A stretch of 64,000 nucleotides of DNA from Numida meleagris (GCF_002078875.1 NC_034410.1:38874797-38938796); one strand, 5' to 3'. Positions 1 to 11,445 are shown, counted from the stretch's first letter. The notes: generated by a model from the sequence alone, not told the origin. Numbers and translations are program-made.

Positions 1-114
1 TCTGGCCCCATGGACTTGTGGCAGTCCAGGTGGAGTAGTAGGTCTCTGACCGTTTCCTCCTGAATCATGGGGGGTTTGTTTCGCTCCCCATCCGAGACTT
101 CCAGCTCAGAGAGT
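1..114 (-). mobile_element. CR1-like LINE fragment (probable ORF2-region remnant)
   Basis: The opening bases read as the complement of an internal part of a CR1 LINE: a 'cccatggacttgtggcagtc' stretch, then a 'tttcctcctgaatcatgggg' stretch. These resemble, from memory, the antisense of CR1 reverse-transcriptase ORF DNA upstream of the catalytic core. The element is cut by the window edge and has no intact frame. A different avian repeat with a similar body is possible. Confidence 0.45.
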
Positions 115-156
115 AGAGTGCTCTCTTTTATATATAGAGTGCTCTCTTTTATATAT
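115..156. repeat. Perfect 21-bp tandem duplication
   Basis: The unit agagtgctctcttttatatat occurs twice head to tail at 115-135 and 136-156 with no mismatch. It lies at the edge of the CR1-like fragment, so it is a recent local duplication at a repeat boundary. Confidence 0.9.
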
Positions 157-1739
157 CTTTTAACAGTGAAAATAACTAACCTTTGGAACAAATGATTTAG
201 GCTGCTGTAACTTAGAATCTTTAAATCAGAACTAAGTGTCTTTGTAGTGCCTTATACGAGAAGTATGGTCACACTTATGTTGTTATAGTCCATTTTGAGC
301 TTGATATTTTTCTACTTCTCTGTTAAAATTCGGAAATAAAATCAAGCCCCTCCAAAAAGAAAGGAAATAACATCAACCTCTTTTCAGAATGCCTTATACA
401 ATGCATGTATTTTCAATTTTCTCTACTTAGGAGGAACAGAACTTACAGAATTGCTTGCCTTCCTGTCTTAATAATCTGCACAAGATGGCATTTCATAGTT
501 GTAAACTATTGGAATTGAAATCTTATTTTTGTGATGCAGCAAAACTTATGATGCAGCAAAATTTATCGTTCAATCAAAAATTAATTCCCAGACATTCTAT
601 TTTTGAGTAAGTGTTGCTTTCTTTGTGCTATGACTACTATAAAATAACATTTGTAAATACGTTCAATGGCCACTTGAGAAGGGAAAATGTTTTACTTCTT
701 TTACATGTGGGAATCCAGTTGTAATGTATACAGGGAAGTATTGGATTTTTTTTGGAGTCAGGTCTTATGGAGACTGATGAAAATTCAGAGAAATATAGTG
801 GGCATAAAGAATTGCAGAGGTGTGGCTGATAAAATTACGACGAAGTGTAGGAGTAGATGGGCCACTGCTTGAAGGGACTCTGGTATGGGGGTCTCTTTTC
901 ATTAAAAAATAATAATAATAATAATAAACTAAAGTTCTGTGTGTTCTACTTAAATCCAATGTAAAAAAATGAATATTTCAAACTTTCCCTATCTTAACTA
1001 ATAATTAAGGGAAGTTTATTAAATATAGAGGGAATAGGAAAATAAATGAGAAAGCTTGAAAAATATAAACTGTAAAAATAATTTTTTCCTGACCTAAAGG
1101 ATACTGGTATTACATGGTGTGAAGGCTATAATAAATGTGGAACAGTTGGATTATATGGAAACTAGGTGAGCTTCCTGAAGATAAGTATTAAAAAAGAGCA
1201 TAAACCTGTAGGTTCGTATTGAGAGTCAACAAGGGTTGGATACTGAGCAGCAATAAGAGTTCAGTGTTTGTACAACATCTTACATGAATTGCAAAATACA
1301 GCATAATAAAATAGGAAGGAAAAAAGTAGAAGCATCTGCTCGAGAAATCTTTTTGTTTTTACCTGGTAAGTTAAATATTCTGTATGTAATACTTTACAGG
1401 TAGTTTAAGAGGTTGATGCTAGCACAAATATCATTGTGACAGTGACACAGAACAGTTAATGCATGTTTCAAATGAATTAGATATTCTGATTGCTTTCCTC
1501 TCTTTTTGGGGCTCTGCTTGTCATGTACAGTCAACTTGAGACATGAAGTTGTGGGACTGTTGAGAAATGGAGGAAAATGCTCAGTGTACTAGAAAATGAA
1601 AGCAAGGCAATATGCTATGTATTAGCTATCTGTTTATATCTGAAAAACCAATGATTCTCATTATTCATGCAGGAATTTTGTAATTTTATAGGAAGTAACA
1701 GAGCAGTAGAACAAAGAATACATCTTGCAATAGTAGTAG
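157..1739. other. AT-rich unique sequence without a supported gene
   Basis: No coding frame with recognisable protein features, no RNA gene and no clear repeat was seen, apart from a short AAT microsatellite near 904-926. Open frames here are about 60 codons and look random. Confidence 0.6.
904..927. repeat. (AAT)n microsatellite
   Basis: A run of about seven AAT units follows a short A tract. Confidence 0.85.
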
Positions 1740-1860
1740 AACCTTGTTGCAGTGGAAGGACATGAATGAAATTCTGCAGGGGCCAGTTCTTAGTCTGCTT
1801 TTGTTCAATATTTACACACTAACAATATGAATTAATAAATAAAGAGAACCACAAGTGAAA
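1740..1860 (+). mobile_element. Possible old CR1 reverse-transcriptase fragment
   Basis: The stretch around 1778-1830 reads like the decayed 'QG(P/S)VLGPLLFNI' part of a CR1-type reverse transcriptase on the + strand (ctgcaggggccagttcttag, then ctgcttttgttcaatattta). It is heavily mutated and has no open frame. The assignment rests on a short match only. Confidence 0.35.
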
Positions 1861-3589
1861 ATGGTCTTAATGAAGAAGGATTTTGTTCAGTACAAGAGAG
1901 TTATGAGGCTTTAGGCTGGGATAATCCTAAAGGTATGGGGTTGGAGAAAGGGGTGAGTAAACAGGGTTATAGCTGACAAAGCAGATAAAATAATCCTTCA
2001 TTTTACTTACACTGGGATTTATATATCACATTTGGGGCATTGTTATAAACAATGGTCTATGTGGATAGAATCCAGAAGAAAGTACTAGGAGGTATCGGAG
2101 ACTAGAAATCCCTAGCTGTGAAGAAGTACTGAAACACAGGTGTTTAGTGTAAAGAAGTCTGAATCTGCTGTCTTCAGAGTTACTGTGGACAGCTGTCATG
2201 AGCTATCAACAAGGCTACAGCAAGTAGGAGAGGAAAGGCTCTTTTTCATGTAGTCATGTTAGGAAAAGGAATAATGAGCTTGGAGTAGTGAGAAAATTAC
2301 TAATATTGATAAACAAAAACCACCAACAAAACGCACCATGAGGATGGTTAAACAATGTAAAAACTTGTCTTGATCTCTGGAATTAAAAAGAAAGGAAGAG
2401 GGGGAACCCAAACGTACTTTGTTAATGATACAAATCCAGTTTATCCTGCCTTGCAGGAGAGGAAGTAATGCACATGCCACTGTTTCTTCTGCTCCTGTTT
2501 TTGTATGATTTTTGTCTTCTGGAGAAATAAATCTGTAGTTAGGATTTTCTTTCATGATTTTCATCACTGAGAAGAGTTATCTAGTTTTTCCTTGAACTGA
2601 TGAAAGAATCTCTTTTCCTTTTCCCCTCTGTTACTTTGTGAAATGTATGTACTAAACCTGTATTGGCTGATACTCTGGAAATTACCACAAAATTTTGTTC
2701 TGTTCTAAATTTGAACATGTATATAATCTACAAAGACTTTTGCAACAGTTGTAGGGATAACTTAATGACTGCAATTTGACCAGGCTTTGGTGGTTAAAGG
2801 AGAAAGCTTTTTGTCCTCTGTTAAGTAAGACTCAGTAATGTTTCCCTTGACATTATTTATCTGTTGTCTGGGTGCTATTTGTACAATTTAAGTTGTAATC
2901 ACTCTAGGAAAATGAGGCTTGAATGGAAACATAGTAGTATATAGCATTACATAATTTAATTTGCTAAAGGTGAAACTTTTAGAATGTACAATGTTTGGAT
3001 TGGCAAAGTAGAGCAGATGAGCACTTTCTTGTTTAAAGATTAAAATTAGTAATCTAGAAAGCTTCATGTTTTTGGTTGCACTGGAAAGAACAATAAGAAA
3101 TTGATTTTGTTGTTGAATTGTGAGATCTTCTGTGTATATATTTTTAATTAAAGTTGTCATGTTGTTATTCCATTCTGAGCAGCTACTGTGTTGTGTTAAG
3201 TCATGCCAAATTGGTGTTTTTATACAATAATCCACTAGAGGACAGATAATATTCCATATTTAAATGTGACACAGTTGCTAAATAGTAGCATATTGCTTCA
3301 GCAATATTTCAGTGGACTTTTTTTCCCTATCAGAGAAAGTGTGGAGGAAACCTACAATAGGTAGAAATAAGGAATCATATTAATTGATCGTATGTATACT
3401 CTCAGTAGAGATTTTAAAAATAGTTGGCATCTTGGTATTGTACTTAAATAAGCTTTTTTGTTAAATATTAAAAAAAATTAGAGAAAACCTCAACCTGAAC
3501 ATGGAATCTACTGCAGCAGTTACTGCTGGTCTTAATTAAAAGTGTTTTTTCTCCACACAACTTTGTGATTCTATCATGTATGGATACAT
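1861..3589. other. AT-rich sequence without a supported gene
   Basis: No recognisable protein, RNA gene or confident repeat. The longest frames (102 and 115 codons on the minus strand near 2259-2567 and 2888-3235) have no domain, no splice logic and composition typical of AT-rich noise. Parts of 1861-2240 may be further old LINE sequence but are too diverged to call. Confidence 0.55.
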
Positions 3590-3983
3590 ACAGAATTCTT
3601 CAGACTGGAAGAGACCTTTAAGACCATCTAGTTCCAAACACCTGCCAAGGTCAGGTGCACCACTCACTAGATCAGGTTACCCAAAGCCCCATCCAACCTG
3701 GCCCTGAACACCTCCAGGGATGAGGCATCCACAGCTTCTCTGGGCAGCCTGTGCCTTACCACCCTCTGAGAAAAATTTCCCCCTAACATCTAATCTAAAT
3801 CTCCCGCCTTTTAATTGTGAACCGTACCCCCTTGTCCTATCACTATGTGACCATTTGAAAAGCCTTTCTTCATCTTTGTTACAAGCCCCCTTTAAAGTAT
3901 TGAAAGGCTGCTTTAAAGTCTCCCTGGAGCCTTCTCTTCTCCAGGCTGAACAAGTCTACCTCTCAGTTTGTTTTTGTAGGAGC
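3590..3983 (-). mobile_element. CR1 LINE 3' end (antisense)
   Basis: On the + strand this is the typical reversed CR1 3' end: 'cagactggaagagacctttaa', 'catctagttccaaacacct', 'agccccatccaacctggcc', 'cctccagggatgaggcatc', then 'ccttctcttctccaggctga'. CR1 is the dominant non-LTR retrotransposon of birds. The frame at 3720-4001 on the + strand is an antisense artefact of this repeat. Confidence 0.95.
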
Positions 3984-4029
3984 AAATTAATTTTCCATTG
4001 AATAGTTCATCCATCATATCCATCTCTTT

Positions 4030-4455
4030 ACAATTTAGAGAAAAGGATGCTGTGTGGGACTGTGCCAAAGACCTTCTGGAAGTGCAGGTGGGTGATGTTG
4101 GTTGCTTTTTCCCTTGTCCACTGATGCAGTCACTACATCATAGAAGGCTGTTAGACTGGTCAGCCATTCACCTTTAGTGAAGACATGCTGGCTGTCTCAA
4201 ATCCCATACTCATCCTCCATATGTTCTAGCATAGTTTCCAGGAGGATCTCTTCCATTGTCTTACATATGTGGAGGTAAGGCTGTAGTTCACAGTGTCATC
4301 TTTTCTGTCCTTTTTAAAAAGAATGAGTGTGATATTTTTCCAGTCACTGGACACTTTGCATGACAGCCATGATTTTTCAAATATGATGGAGTGGCATGGC
4401 AAATATTAGCTGTGTAATGGCTCAAGATTTGAGGTGGGCATGAATTCATAACTTG
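4030..4455 (-). mobile_element. CR1 LINE reverse-transcriptase region (antisense, decayed)
   Basis: Read on the minus strand, the block carries the decayed RT motif region: bases near 4040-4075 translate close to 'KVFGTVPHSIL', the counterpart of the CR1 'KAFDTVPHNIL' motif, and further 5' lie remnants of the 'KIMEQIL...H' region. Multiple stops and frameshifts make it non-functional. It lies only about 45 bp from the 3'-end block at 3590-3983 in the same orientation, so the two are probably one insertion that has lost roughly a kilobase of intervening ORF2. Confidence 0.8.
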
Positions 4456-7039
4456 ACATCAGTGCACAGGTTGGCAAATCAGGAAGCAGCTTTTGATTTT
4501 AAATGTTACCACAAGCAACACTTGAAAAGAAAGCTATTGTTTGGTTGCATGCTTCTGAACTGATAACCATTTTTAATGATTAGATATTAGTTTTTAGTTA
4601 TTTTAATCTACCATTTACTGGAAGTATCCCATTAAATTTACCTGTTTTTTCCTTAGTGTAAACTAATTTTAAAAGATCTTGATAAATAACAGTAAATTAT
4701 TATGATGTAGATTAAGTGCATTAAAAGGCCTACTACCTGAGGCACTGTAGAAATACTCTGAAAGGTAGTCCTTTCCAAATATTTTAAAATGTGTACACAC
4801 GTAGCCTACAGATAATCAAAAGGCACAAATAAGTGAAATGTTGCCCAGTATTTCAAAGCAGGCCAATGATAGTTTGAGAGAGGAGACTCATATCACTAAA
4901 CTGTCGTAACAGGATGACTGCACTTCAATGATAATAGAAGAAATTGAACTTTAATAAACAATTATAAGAAAAACTAGTGATGAAGAGCAATTTATCTTTT
5001 GCATGTTTCTTTCCTTTGGTAGTAATAGTCCAATCAAGTCATTTGGTCAAGCATGTACTTATGTGATTTCCTCTATCATGTCTTTTGTTATGTATAGACA
5101 AAAATCCCACTGTGTCCCAGCCAATGTATGAAGATTTTAGCTATACTTGCAAGATTTACAAATCTTGACTTTCTACACAGATGTACAATATCTCATTACT
5201 TTTTAATTAGAAAAACTTGCATAATGATAAATGCAGATTGAAGATCATTTTGTAGTCAAATTTATTAACATACAACAGAAACAAAATAAAGCATTGCAGA
5301 TAATCACTAAATACCAGAATTTATTTTGACTGTCTTAGGAAGTTTTGGAGTGTGTTTTTAAGTATGAGTTTATGTAATCTTATAAACACTGTGACTTGCA
5401 CAAAGAATAATTTACCAAGCTATATCTGTATTCTTCAGTACTGAGGAGTACAGAAGGAATGTCATGCTGTGGGAACAGCTATAGCCATATGAATCTGTGG
5501 TTTACGTGGATGTATGTGTGCATCTAGTGTATTGTAGTGAGGAGCAAATAGCAACAACTTGAAACCCTGTTCAGGGCTATAACCACAATTTCTTAGTAGT
5601 CAATCCACAACACTTAAAAGGAAGAAGTTTTCTGTGGTTGCATGATCCCTGAACAAGGAATTTTGAAGGAGAACACACAGGCAAGGTAATTAAAAAAATT
5701 TTAAGGATCCCTATAGGGGGTCTTTATTTTATATTAGATTTACATAATTTACCATTATATTATTCATATATTATCATTATATGAAATCATTATATTACTT
5801 TATAAAAATAATTTTATTTACAAGTTAGTTGCTGTGTTAAATGAGAGTTTCTTTTTTCCATCTGCTAACCTGGACAAGTATATGGGTGGTTGGACACCTA
5901 TCTACTAATGGCTAAATGACAACTGTTTGTTACTTAGTGTGATCTGTTTTGTTGTTTGGCATCCTAAACTGGTTAGATGTGGTCCAGTTTGAGAATATTG
6001 TCTACAAAGTTATGAAAGCACATCCTGAAGTGGTACTTATGAGTATATGGAGTAAAATTGGTCTAAGAAAATGAAATTAGGTCTCCTCTTCACAGAAAAA
6101 AAAAAAAAAAAACAAAAAAAACAGCCAACCACAAGACAAAGAATCCTAAAAGAAATAAAAACAGAACACCAAACATCTTCCTCTTTCTCTTTCCAGATTT
6201 TCTAAGTACTCTCAGTACATTAAAAGTGATTACTGGTATAAAGAGAGTTGTACACAGTTATGTTTCCTTAGCTACAGCTTGGGGGAACACTGCTTCACAA
6301 ATATTCTTAATACTATGAAACAGCCTGAGTGTAGGCTGCAATAAATGAAAAATAGTGAACTTCTGACATTTCTTTTTCATTCCTTTTTCTTTTTTTAGTA
6401 TTTCATCCTGTTCTTGGTGTGTGTTACTCTCAAAGAGAAACTTTTTCTAATAAGGAAGAGATAAATAATACATAAAGTAACTGGTTTGTATTCTGATAGC
6501 TGATGCTCACATAAACAGCACGAAGCTGCTGTAAATTAAATGTTTCCTGCTGATCCACTTCCTTTTAAAACACAGTAGGAGGGGCATTAGTTAACATTAA
6601 GGCAAACACAATTATCAGTTGACTAAACTGTATTAAAAATAGCTAGCAGTGGTAATTCTTTGGCTTGTTCCATCACTGCAGGTATGTTATAAAATTAGCT
6701 CATGTAAACATGTTGGGCAGCAGTAAAATACTACTTAATGATTTCCTGTATTGCAATCTGATCCTTAGCCACAGAGGTAATTTTCATTTGTGAACAAACA
6801 TTAAGTGTATTTAATATGACCTGTATAAATCTATCTTATTTTCAGTGAAAATGTATTTTGGTAAACATGAGGTAAACCCAATATTTCTTCATACATAAAT
6901 GATGTCTTTTCCTTTTATACTTGCCTTATGTCCATCTATTGAAATATGGAAGATGCTTTGTATGGCCCTTTGTCTCCTGATGTTTCGGGGTAGAAATCCT
7001 AGAGCTACTCTAATAGTATATCTGAAAGATATACTTACC
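4456..7039. other. AT-rich sequence without a supported gene
   Basis: Nothing codes convincingly here. There is an A-rich tract at about 6096-6121 and a very AT-rich patch at 5740-5820. No RNA gene was recognised. Confidence 0.55.
6096..6121. repeat. Poly-A tract
   Basis: Seventeen A residues, one C, then a further A-run. No retroposed gene body was recognised upstream of it. Confidence 0.85.
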
Positions 7040-7234
7040 TGAAGGGAGGTTGTGGTGAGGTGGGAGTTGGCCTCTTCTCCCATGTAACTAGCAACATGAC
7101 TAGAGGGAATGGCCTCAAGTTGTGCCAGGGGAGATTCAGGGTGGATGTTTGGAAGTACTTTCTCAGAGAGTGGTCAGGTGCTGGAATGGGTTGCCCAGGG
7201 AGATGGTGGAGTCACTGTCCCTGGGGGTGTTCAG
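7040..7234 (+). mobile_element. CR1 LINE 3'-region fragment
   Basis: Sense-strand CR1: 'ggaggttgtggtgaggtggg', 'ggcctcttctcccatgtaac', 'aatggcctcaagttgtgcca', 'ggttgcccagggagatggtg' and 'ctgggggtgttcag'. The terminal part with the CR1 octamer end is missing, so it is truncated at both ends. The three overlapping + frames at 7060-7342 are repeat-derived. Confidence 0.93.
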
Positions 7235-7989
7235 CTATACTACTTATCCAGCAGTTTCATATTCAAATACAATTATTGTCATTATTTATATTACATATTT
7301 CAAGTAAGTGAAAACTTTGGGATAAGTTATGTCCTAACCTAAAACAAATACAGGTAATTTGTACTTACATCAGGACCAATGAGAGCAGAGCTTTTAATTC
7401 CATATACCTTGACAATGTGAAATCCATTGTTATGGTTAAAGTTGTTCTACGTTAAATGATGAAGTAATAGAAATAGTACTACATAAAATAATGTATGTGC
7501 TAGGTAAATTTTGCATTTTAGTTATCTCTGAAATAGCAATGAGATTAAAAGAGCTGGAACTAATTCTGATACATTGCAGAGTTTTTCTAAGACATCTTGT
7601 GAGTTGTGTAGAGAGAGAAGGAAAAGGAATGAAGAAAGAAGTTAAAAATTGAGCCTATTTTTACTGAAGGCTAATGACTGGAGACATTTTTCCTCTTGTG
7701 GTATTAAGTTTATACTTATAAAATGCTTTTTTAAAGTTTATTTGCAATTAGTAGAATCTACTCATAAAATATACTAATTAATACTCTGAGCACTACATAT
7801 CTGATAAACAACTCCACCTATGAGGAACTCCATATGTGTTTTACACCAAAATTTGAATCTCTTTTTGCTGGGATCTGTTAAATGGTGCAGCAATGCTCAT
7901 TCTAGGGATAACTTGAGCTATCTGTTAAAACAGAAAGACAGTTATTGGCCCAGACAGAGCTTGTACTCTATCCATATGCCTGGTTAAGT
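7235..7989. other. AT-rich sequence, nothing recognised
   Basis: No gene, RNA or confident repeat seen between the CR1 fragment and the ERVL LTR. Confidence 0.6.
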
Positions 7990-8508
7990 AGTTTCTTAGT
8001 TTCAGCTGGCTTAGCTTCACTTTTTCACAGTGTCTGGTATGATGCTTTGTTTTGGTTCTAGCAGAAAAAACAATGTTGATAACACACTGATGTTTATAGT
8101 TGGTGCTAAGCTGTGTTGTACAGAGCCAAGGCCATTCTTAGGGCCCAAGGAGCTGGGAGGGAACAGAATTAGGACAGCTGACTTAAACTGGCCAAAGGGA
8201 TATTCCATACCATGTGGTATTTTATGGAAGGAGTTCTGAAGGAGGTAGGAGCTCATGTCACTCCCTTCCTCTGCTTGGGGTGCTAGCTGGGCATCGGTTG
8301 GGGTGAAGTGAACAATTGCTTGTGCATCACTTGTTATATGTATTTATTAATAGTCTTAACTATTTTCCTTTTCTCCATATTTGTAATTATTTTTCTCAAC
8401 CCATAAATTTTACTTTCTTTTCTGATTCTCTCCCACATCCCATTGGGAAGAGTGGAAGATGAGCTAGTGACTGTTTGGTGCTCAGCTACCTGCTGGGTTA
8501 AACCACAA
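7990..8508 (+). mobile_element. Avian ERVL-type LTR (solo), + orientation
   Basis: Diagnostic blocks occur in order: 'gataacacactgatgttta', 'ttggtgctaagctgtgtt', 'aggacagctgacttaaactg', 'ggccaaagggatattccata', 'ccatgtg', a T/A-rich R region with 'tgtgcatcacttgttatatg', 'gattctctcccacatcccat', and the terminal 'ggtgctcagctacctgctgg' followed by 'gttaaaccacaa'. This is, from memory, the common ERVL-class LTR of birds. The 5' edge is approximate. No internal retroviral genes lie on either side, so it is a solo LTR. The paired frames at 8017-8256 are LTR artefacts. Confidence 0.82.
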
Positions 8509-9039
8509 GTGGGTATGTTTTATTGTACCTCATTTGATCAGTGAGAAATCATTACTTCGAACTCCCAAAGATGGAGCAAATCTGGAGTGTTGCAATTCAA
8601 AAAGTTTGCATTGTCTGTGATTGTTTTTGAAACGGAATTTTTTGGCATACAATATTTGAAGGAGAGTCAGATGTAGAAACTCATTTTCACATTGTATCGA
8701 TCATTTCTGCAGCTCTTAGGCGAGACAGACTGGAATGTTCATGTGTTTGTTTTCTGTAAGCCTTCAGGTGGACCACCATATCTTTAATGAAGGTCTTGGG
8801 TGTACTTCCAAACTCAGACCTTCTGAGAAGTTGAAACTATTTTGACTTATTGCCTGAATATTATTTCAGAGACCTGCCTTTCTAAATCTAAACTGGATTG
8901 AATGTAGGTTCTATTTTGTGAATAGGAAACAAATTTAGGAACTGCAGAGAATGATAGTAACATACAATCTTACTGTGTGTTGGTATGCAGAAAGTATGAG
9001 TGATGTTGTATTAGCCGTTGGTGGGGACTCAAGATGTAA
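8509..9039. other. Sequence without a supported gene
   Basis: Nothing recognisable between the ERVL LTR and the collagen-like relic. Confidence 0.55.
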
Positions 9040-9213
9040 CGGGATGTAGGCCCACCCTGTGCTGTAACAGGCAAGGATGAACTGCCCTTGGAAAGACGGT
9101 AAACAACTTGAAGGAACTTATCTGAGGAAAACACGGGACCACCAGGGCCTCAAGGACTAACTGGATTTCTTGGACCAGAAGGCCCCCCTGGTCCTCCTGG
9201 GAAGGATGGATAA
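9040..9213 (+). pseudogene. Collagen triple-helix coding relic (FACIT-like, decayed)
   Basis: From 9136 the + strand reads eight consecutive Gly-X-Y triplets, GPP-GPQ-GLT-GFL-GPE-GPP-GPP-GKD, then G and a stop at 9211-9213. Gly codons at every third position plus Pro in X/Y make chance very unlikely. About 90 bp upstream, 9050-9100 reads like a second, mutated collagen stretch (roughly PP-(G>C)AV-TGK-D(G>E)LP followed by a frame break and a GKDG-like end). No intact acceptor or donor bounds the 9136 block: the end reads ATG-GATAAGC, close to but not a functional GTAAGC donor. After the stop another frame reads QQVAQQAL, which may or may not belong to it. Parent gene not identified. Either a processed or transduced copy or dead exons; directly followed by LTR-like DNA. 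The 78-codon minus frame at 9029-9265 is its antisense shadow. Confidence 0.7.
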
Positions 9214-9269
9214 GCATAACTGACAGCAAGTTGCTCAGCAAGCATTGAGCAATCCCGCCCACCAATCAA

Positions 9270-9818
9270 GAGAGGTCATGCTGACTCAGTATCTTGTGCG
9301 CAGCGCGTGACAAAGAATGATTGGACAAGGATACGTGTCTAAACCATGGATTGGTAGAATGACGTGTACAGATGTTATCAGTTGTCAACGGTTTACGGGC
9401 GTTAGGCCCGATTCCGTGACAAAGGGGACGGGGGACCCAAGGGCCCACGTCCCGGGAAAAGGGGAAAGGGGAAAAGGGTAGGGAGATGGCCCTGAGAGCA
9501 AAGAACAGCGGCAACAATCTGAGGAGAAACAAACTAATTTACTAAATAAAATATCGGAATGCAAAACAACACACTATAATACAATATAATTACAACTTAA
9601 GCTGATAAATCCAACACAGAGAGAGAGAATGTCCCAAAATCAAGGTAGGCCTTACTCTACTACCAACGATAAGACGGTTGGAGAGCGAGGTGCTGCCAAG
9701 ACGAGAGACGGCGGAAAAAGGGACAAGGTCTCGTGATCTGCAAGTTTTTATACTGCGAGCTTCTATCTTTTCCCTCCGGCTGGAAAATGGTAACAAAGGA
9801 GCAAAGTACCGTGGGGAC
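9270..9818. mobile_element. LTR-like endogenous retroviral DNA, orientation unclear
   Basis: Composition changes sharply to sequence with CpGs retained. On the + strand there are CCAAT-box complements (gattgg at about 9319 and 9349), an AP-1-like tgactcag at 9282, an AATAAA at about 9545 and GC-rich blocks (ggggacgggggacccaaggg). On the minus strand a TATA-like tataaaaa lies at about 9745-9752 with pyrimidine-rich DNA downstream. These are the parts of a retroviral LTR or leader, but I could not place U3/R/U5 boundaries. The small minus frames at 9266-9857 have no recognisable viral protein. Confidence 0.5.
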
Positions 9819-10062
9819 TGTAGTAGTCCTTCTCTTCTGAGAACTAGGTATGTCCACTACATGATGTTATGATGTGGAATACCAATAACCGAAAATCACA
9901 AAACCATGACATCAGTATTAACAAAGGTGTACTTAAAGGCTTTTACGAGCCCAATAAACGCCATTTGCTGCATCCTCATACTGGTGTCTGTGTTGTGATG
10001 GCCCTAGAGAGGGTAGATCGCTAGCCCCCAGCGGAAAGCACCTCGGAAACAAGAGGACAACA
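9819..10062 (+). mobile_element. Candidate alpharetrovirus-like (ALV/EAV-type) LTR
   Basis: The segment begins TGTAGTAG and ends ACAACA, giving the TG...CA termini of an LTR at a length (~244 bp) similar to short avian LTRs. Near 9950 it contains 'caataaacgccatttg', which matches the polyadenylation signal and R start remembered from avian leukosis/EAV-type LTRs, followed by 'actggtgtctgtgttg' and 'atggcc', again R/U5-like. No gag, pol or env sequence lies next to it. Exact ends and target-site duplication are not established. Confidence 0.6.
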
Positions 10063-11349
10063 GAGTTCTAAGAGTTGAATGAGAATGACAATCTCATGGC
10101 AAAGTCTTTGATTATACAGACAGTGATGTTCTGAAGGTAGTTACGAACTTAATGAGTAGCAAAAACAGGAACACAAAGATAACTATTGAAATGGAAAAGA
10201 TGCAGCCTGAGTAGGTTGCCAATGTGTGTGGTTCAACCCTCTGATTGCCAAGGAAATTTGGTACTAAATGTTAGGAATCTGTAGGGATGCACATTTGGCA
10301 GTCTTTTTTTTTTTTTTTTTATGAACTCTATTTGAAAGAGAAATGATTTAAATAATGACAAACTAACTCTTCAGAAAAACATTGCTTATAATTTCTGGCA
10401 CTTTTTTAGACTGTTCTGCTCTGTTCTTTTCACAGCCCTTGAAACCGTTGAAAAGCACTCATCTGCAATGCTTGTAGAGACTCATTTTGAGCATGTTTCA
10501 GAAGTAGTTCTACCTGTATTGTAGGGACTGTTTTAAGTCAAAATATGATATGGTGTGAAGGGAAGAGGCTTTTTTCCCCCCTTCAGATAGACAGGCATAA
10601 ATTCATGTGCTTTTCTTTTTCTTTATTTTTTTACAGATGTACTTCTACTTTGCAAAGTGACTGGGGAGAGCTGTAAGCTGGTCAAGCATTCTGCATGATC
10701 TGAAAGCTTTGTTGATTCTGTCGACAGAATAATTTTGTAATTATGTGCAGAGATCAGATGGCAACTAATAAAACTTTTTAAGGCAATGAGTCCTTATCTT
10801 TGCTTTAATCAAAATGTTAGACATGTACAGTGTCTAGTGCATATTGGCCCAAGGCATTTCTTCAACTCAAATCTGTTCTAAATCTCTTCCAAAATGCATA
10901 AAACCAAAGACTGTCTTTTGAAGTATCAAATAGCATGTATTTCTGACTAAGTTGAAAATAATTAAGTGTAATTTCATATAGTTAAAATCAGTTATTCTGA
11001 AGGCATTCAGCTGAAAGCATTGTCCAGCACAGGGACAAAACTCAGAAGAAAGTCCAGAAGTGATTGTCTTTTGGGCTCTGTCTACTCATACATCAGATAC
11101 AGAGTTTGTCTGGATCCTGAATTTGTGACTTTAACAGTGACTGAGTTACAGTAAACTAAAATGGTGGCGGTGGTGGATCCTATGTTAGTAAGGAGGATAT
11201 TTTGTTCCTCTGTTATTTCTCAGAAATAAACTGCCACCAAATTTTAAAAGCAAAATTGGATAAAATACTATCTTACAGACTACTTAAACCTTCTCCTGGG
11301 CATGTTTCCTGTAAGGTTTTCTAACAATCACAAAACTTTCATCAATTTC
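10063..11349. other. AT-rich sequence without a supported gene
   Basis: Contains a 17-base T run at 10304-10320 but no recognisable gene or element. Confidence 0.55.
10304..10320. repeat. Poly-T tract
   Basis: Seventeen uninterrupted T residues. Confidence 0.9.
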
Positions 11350-11445
11350 ATAGTATAGTAGAAGCATTTGAGTTGGAAGGGACTTTTAAAGGCCATCTAG
11401 TCCAGCTCCCCTGTAATGAACAGAGACATCTACAGCTAGAGTTAC
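11350..11445 (-). mobile_element. CR1 LINE 3'-end fragment (antisense)
   Basis: 'tttgagttggaagggacttt', 'aaaggccatctagtccagct' and 'cccctgtaatgaacagagac' form the reversed 3' terminus of a CR1 copy. Only the last ~90 bp remain, a typical 5'-truncated insertion. Confidence 0.88.
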
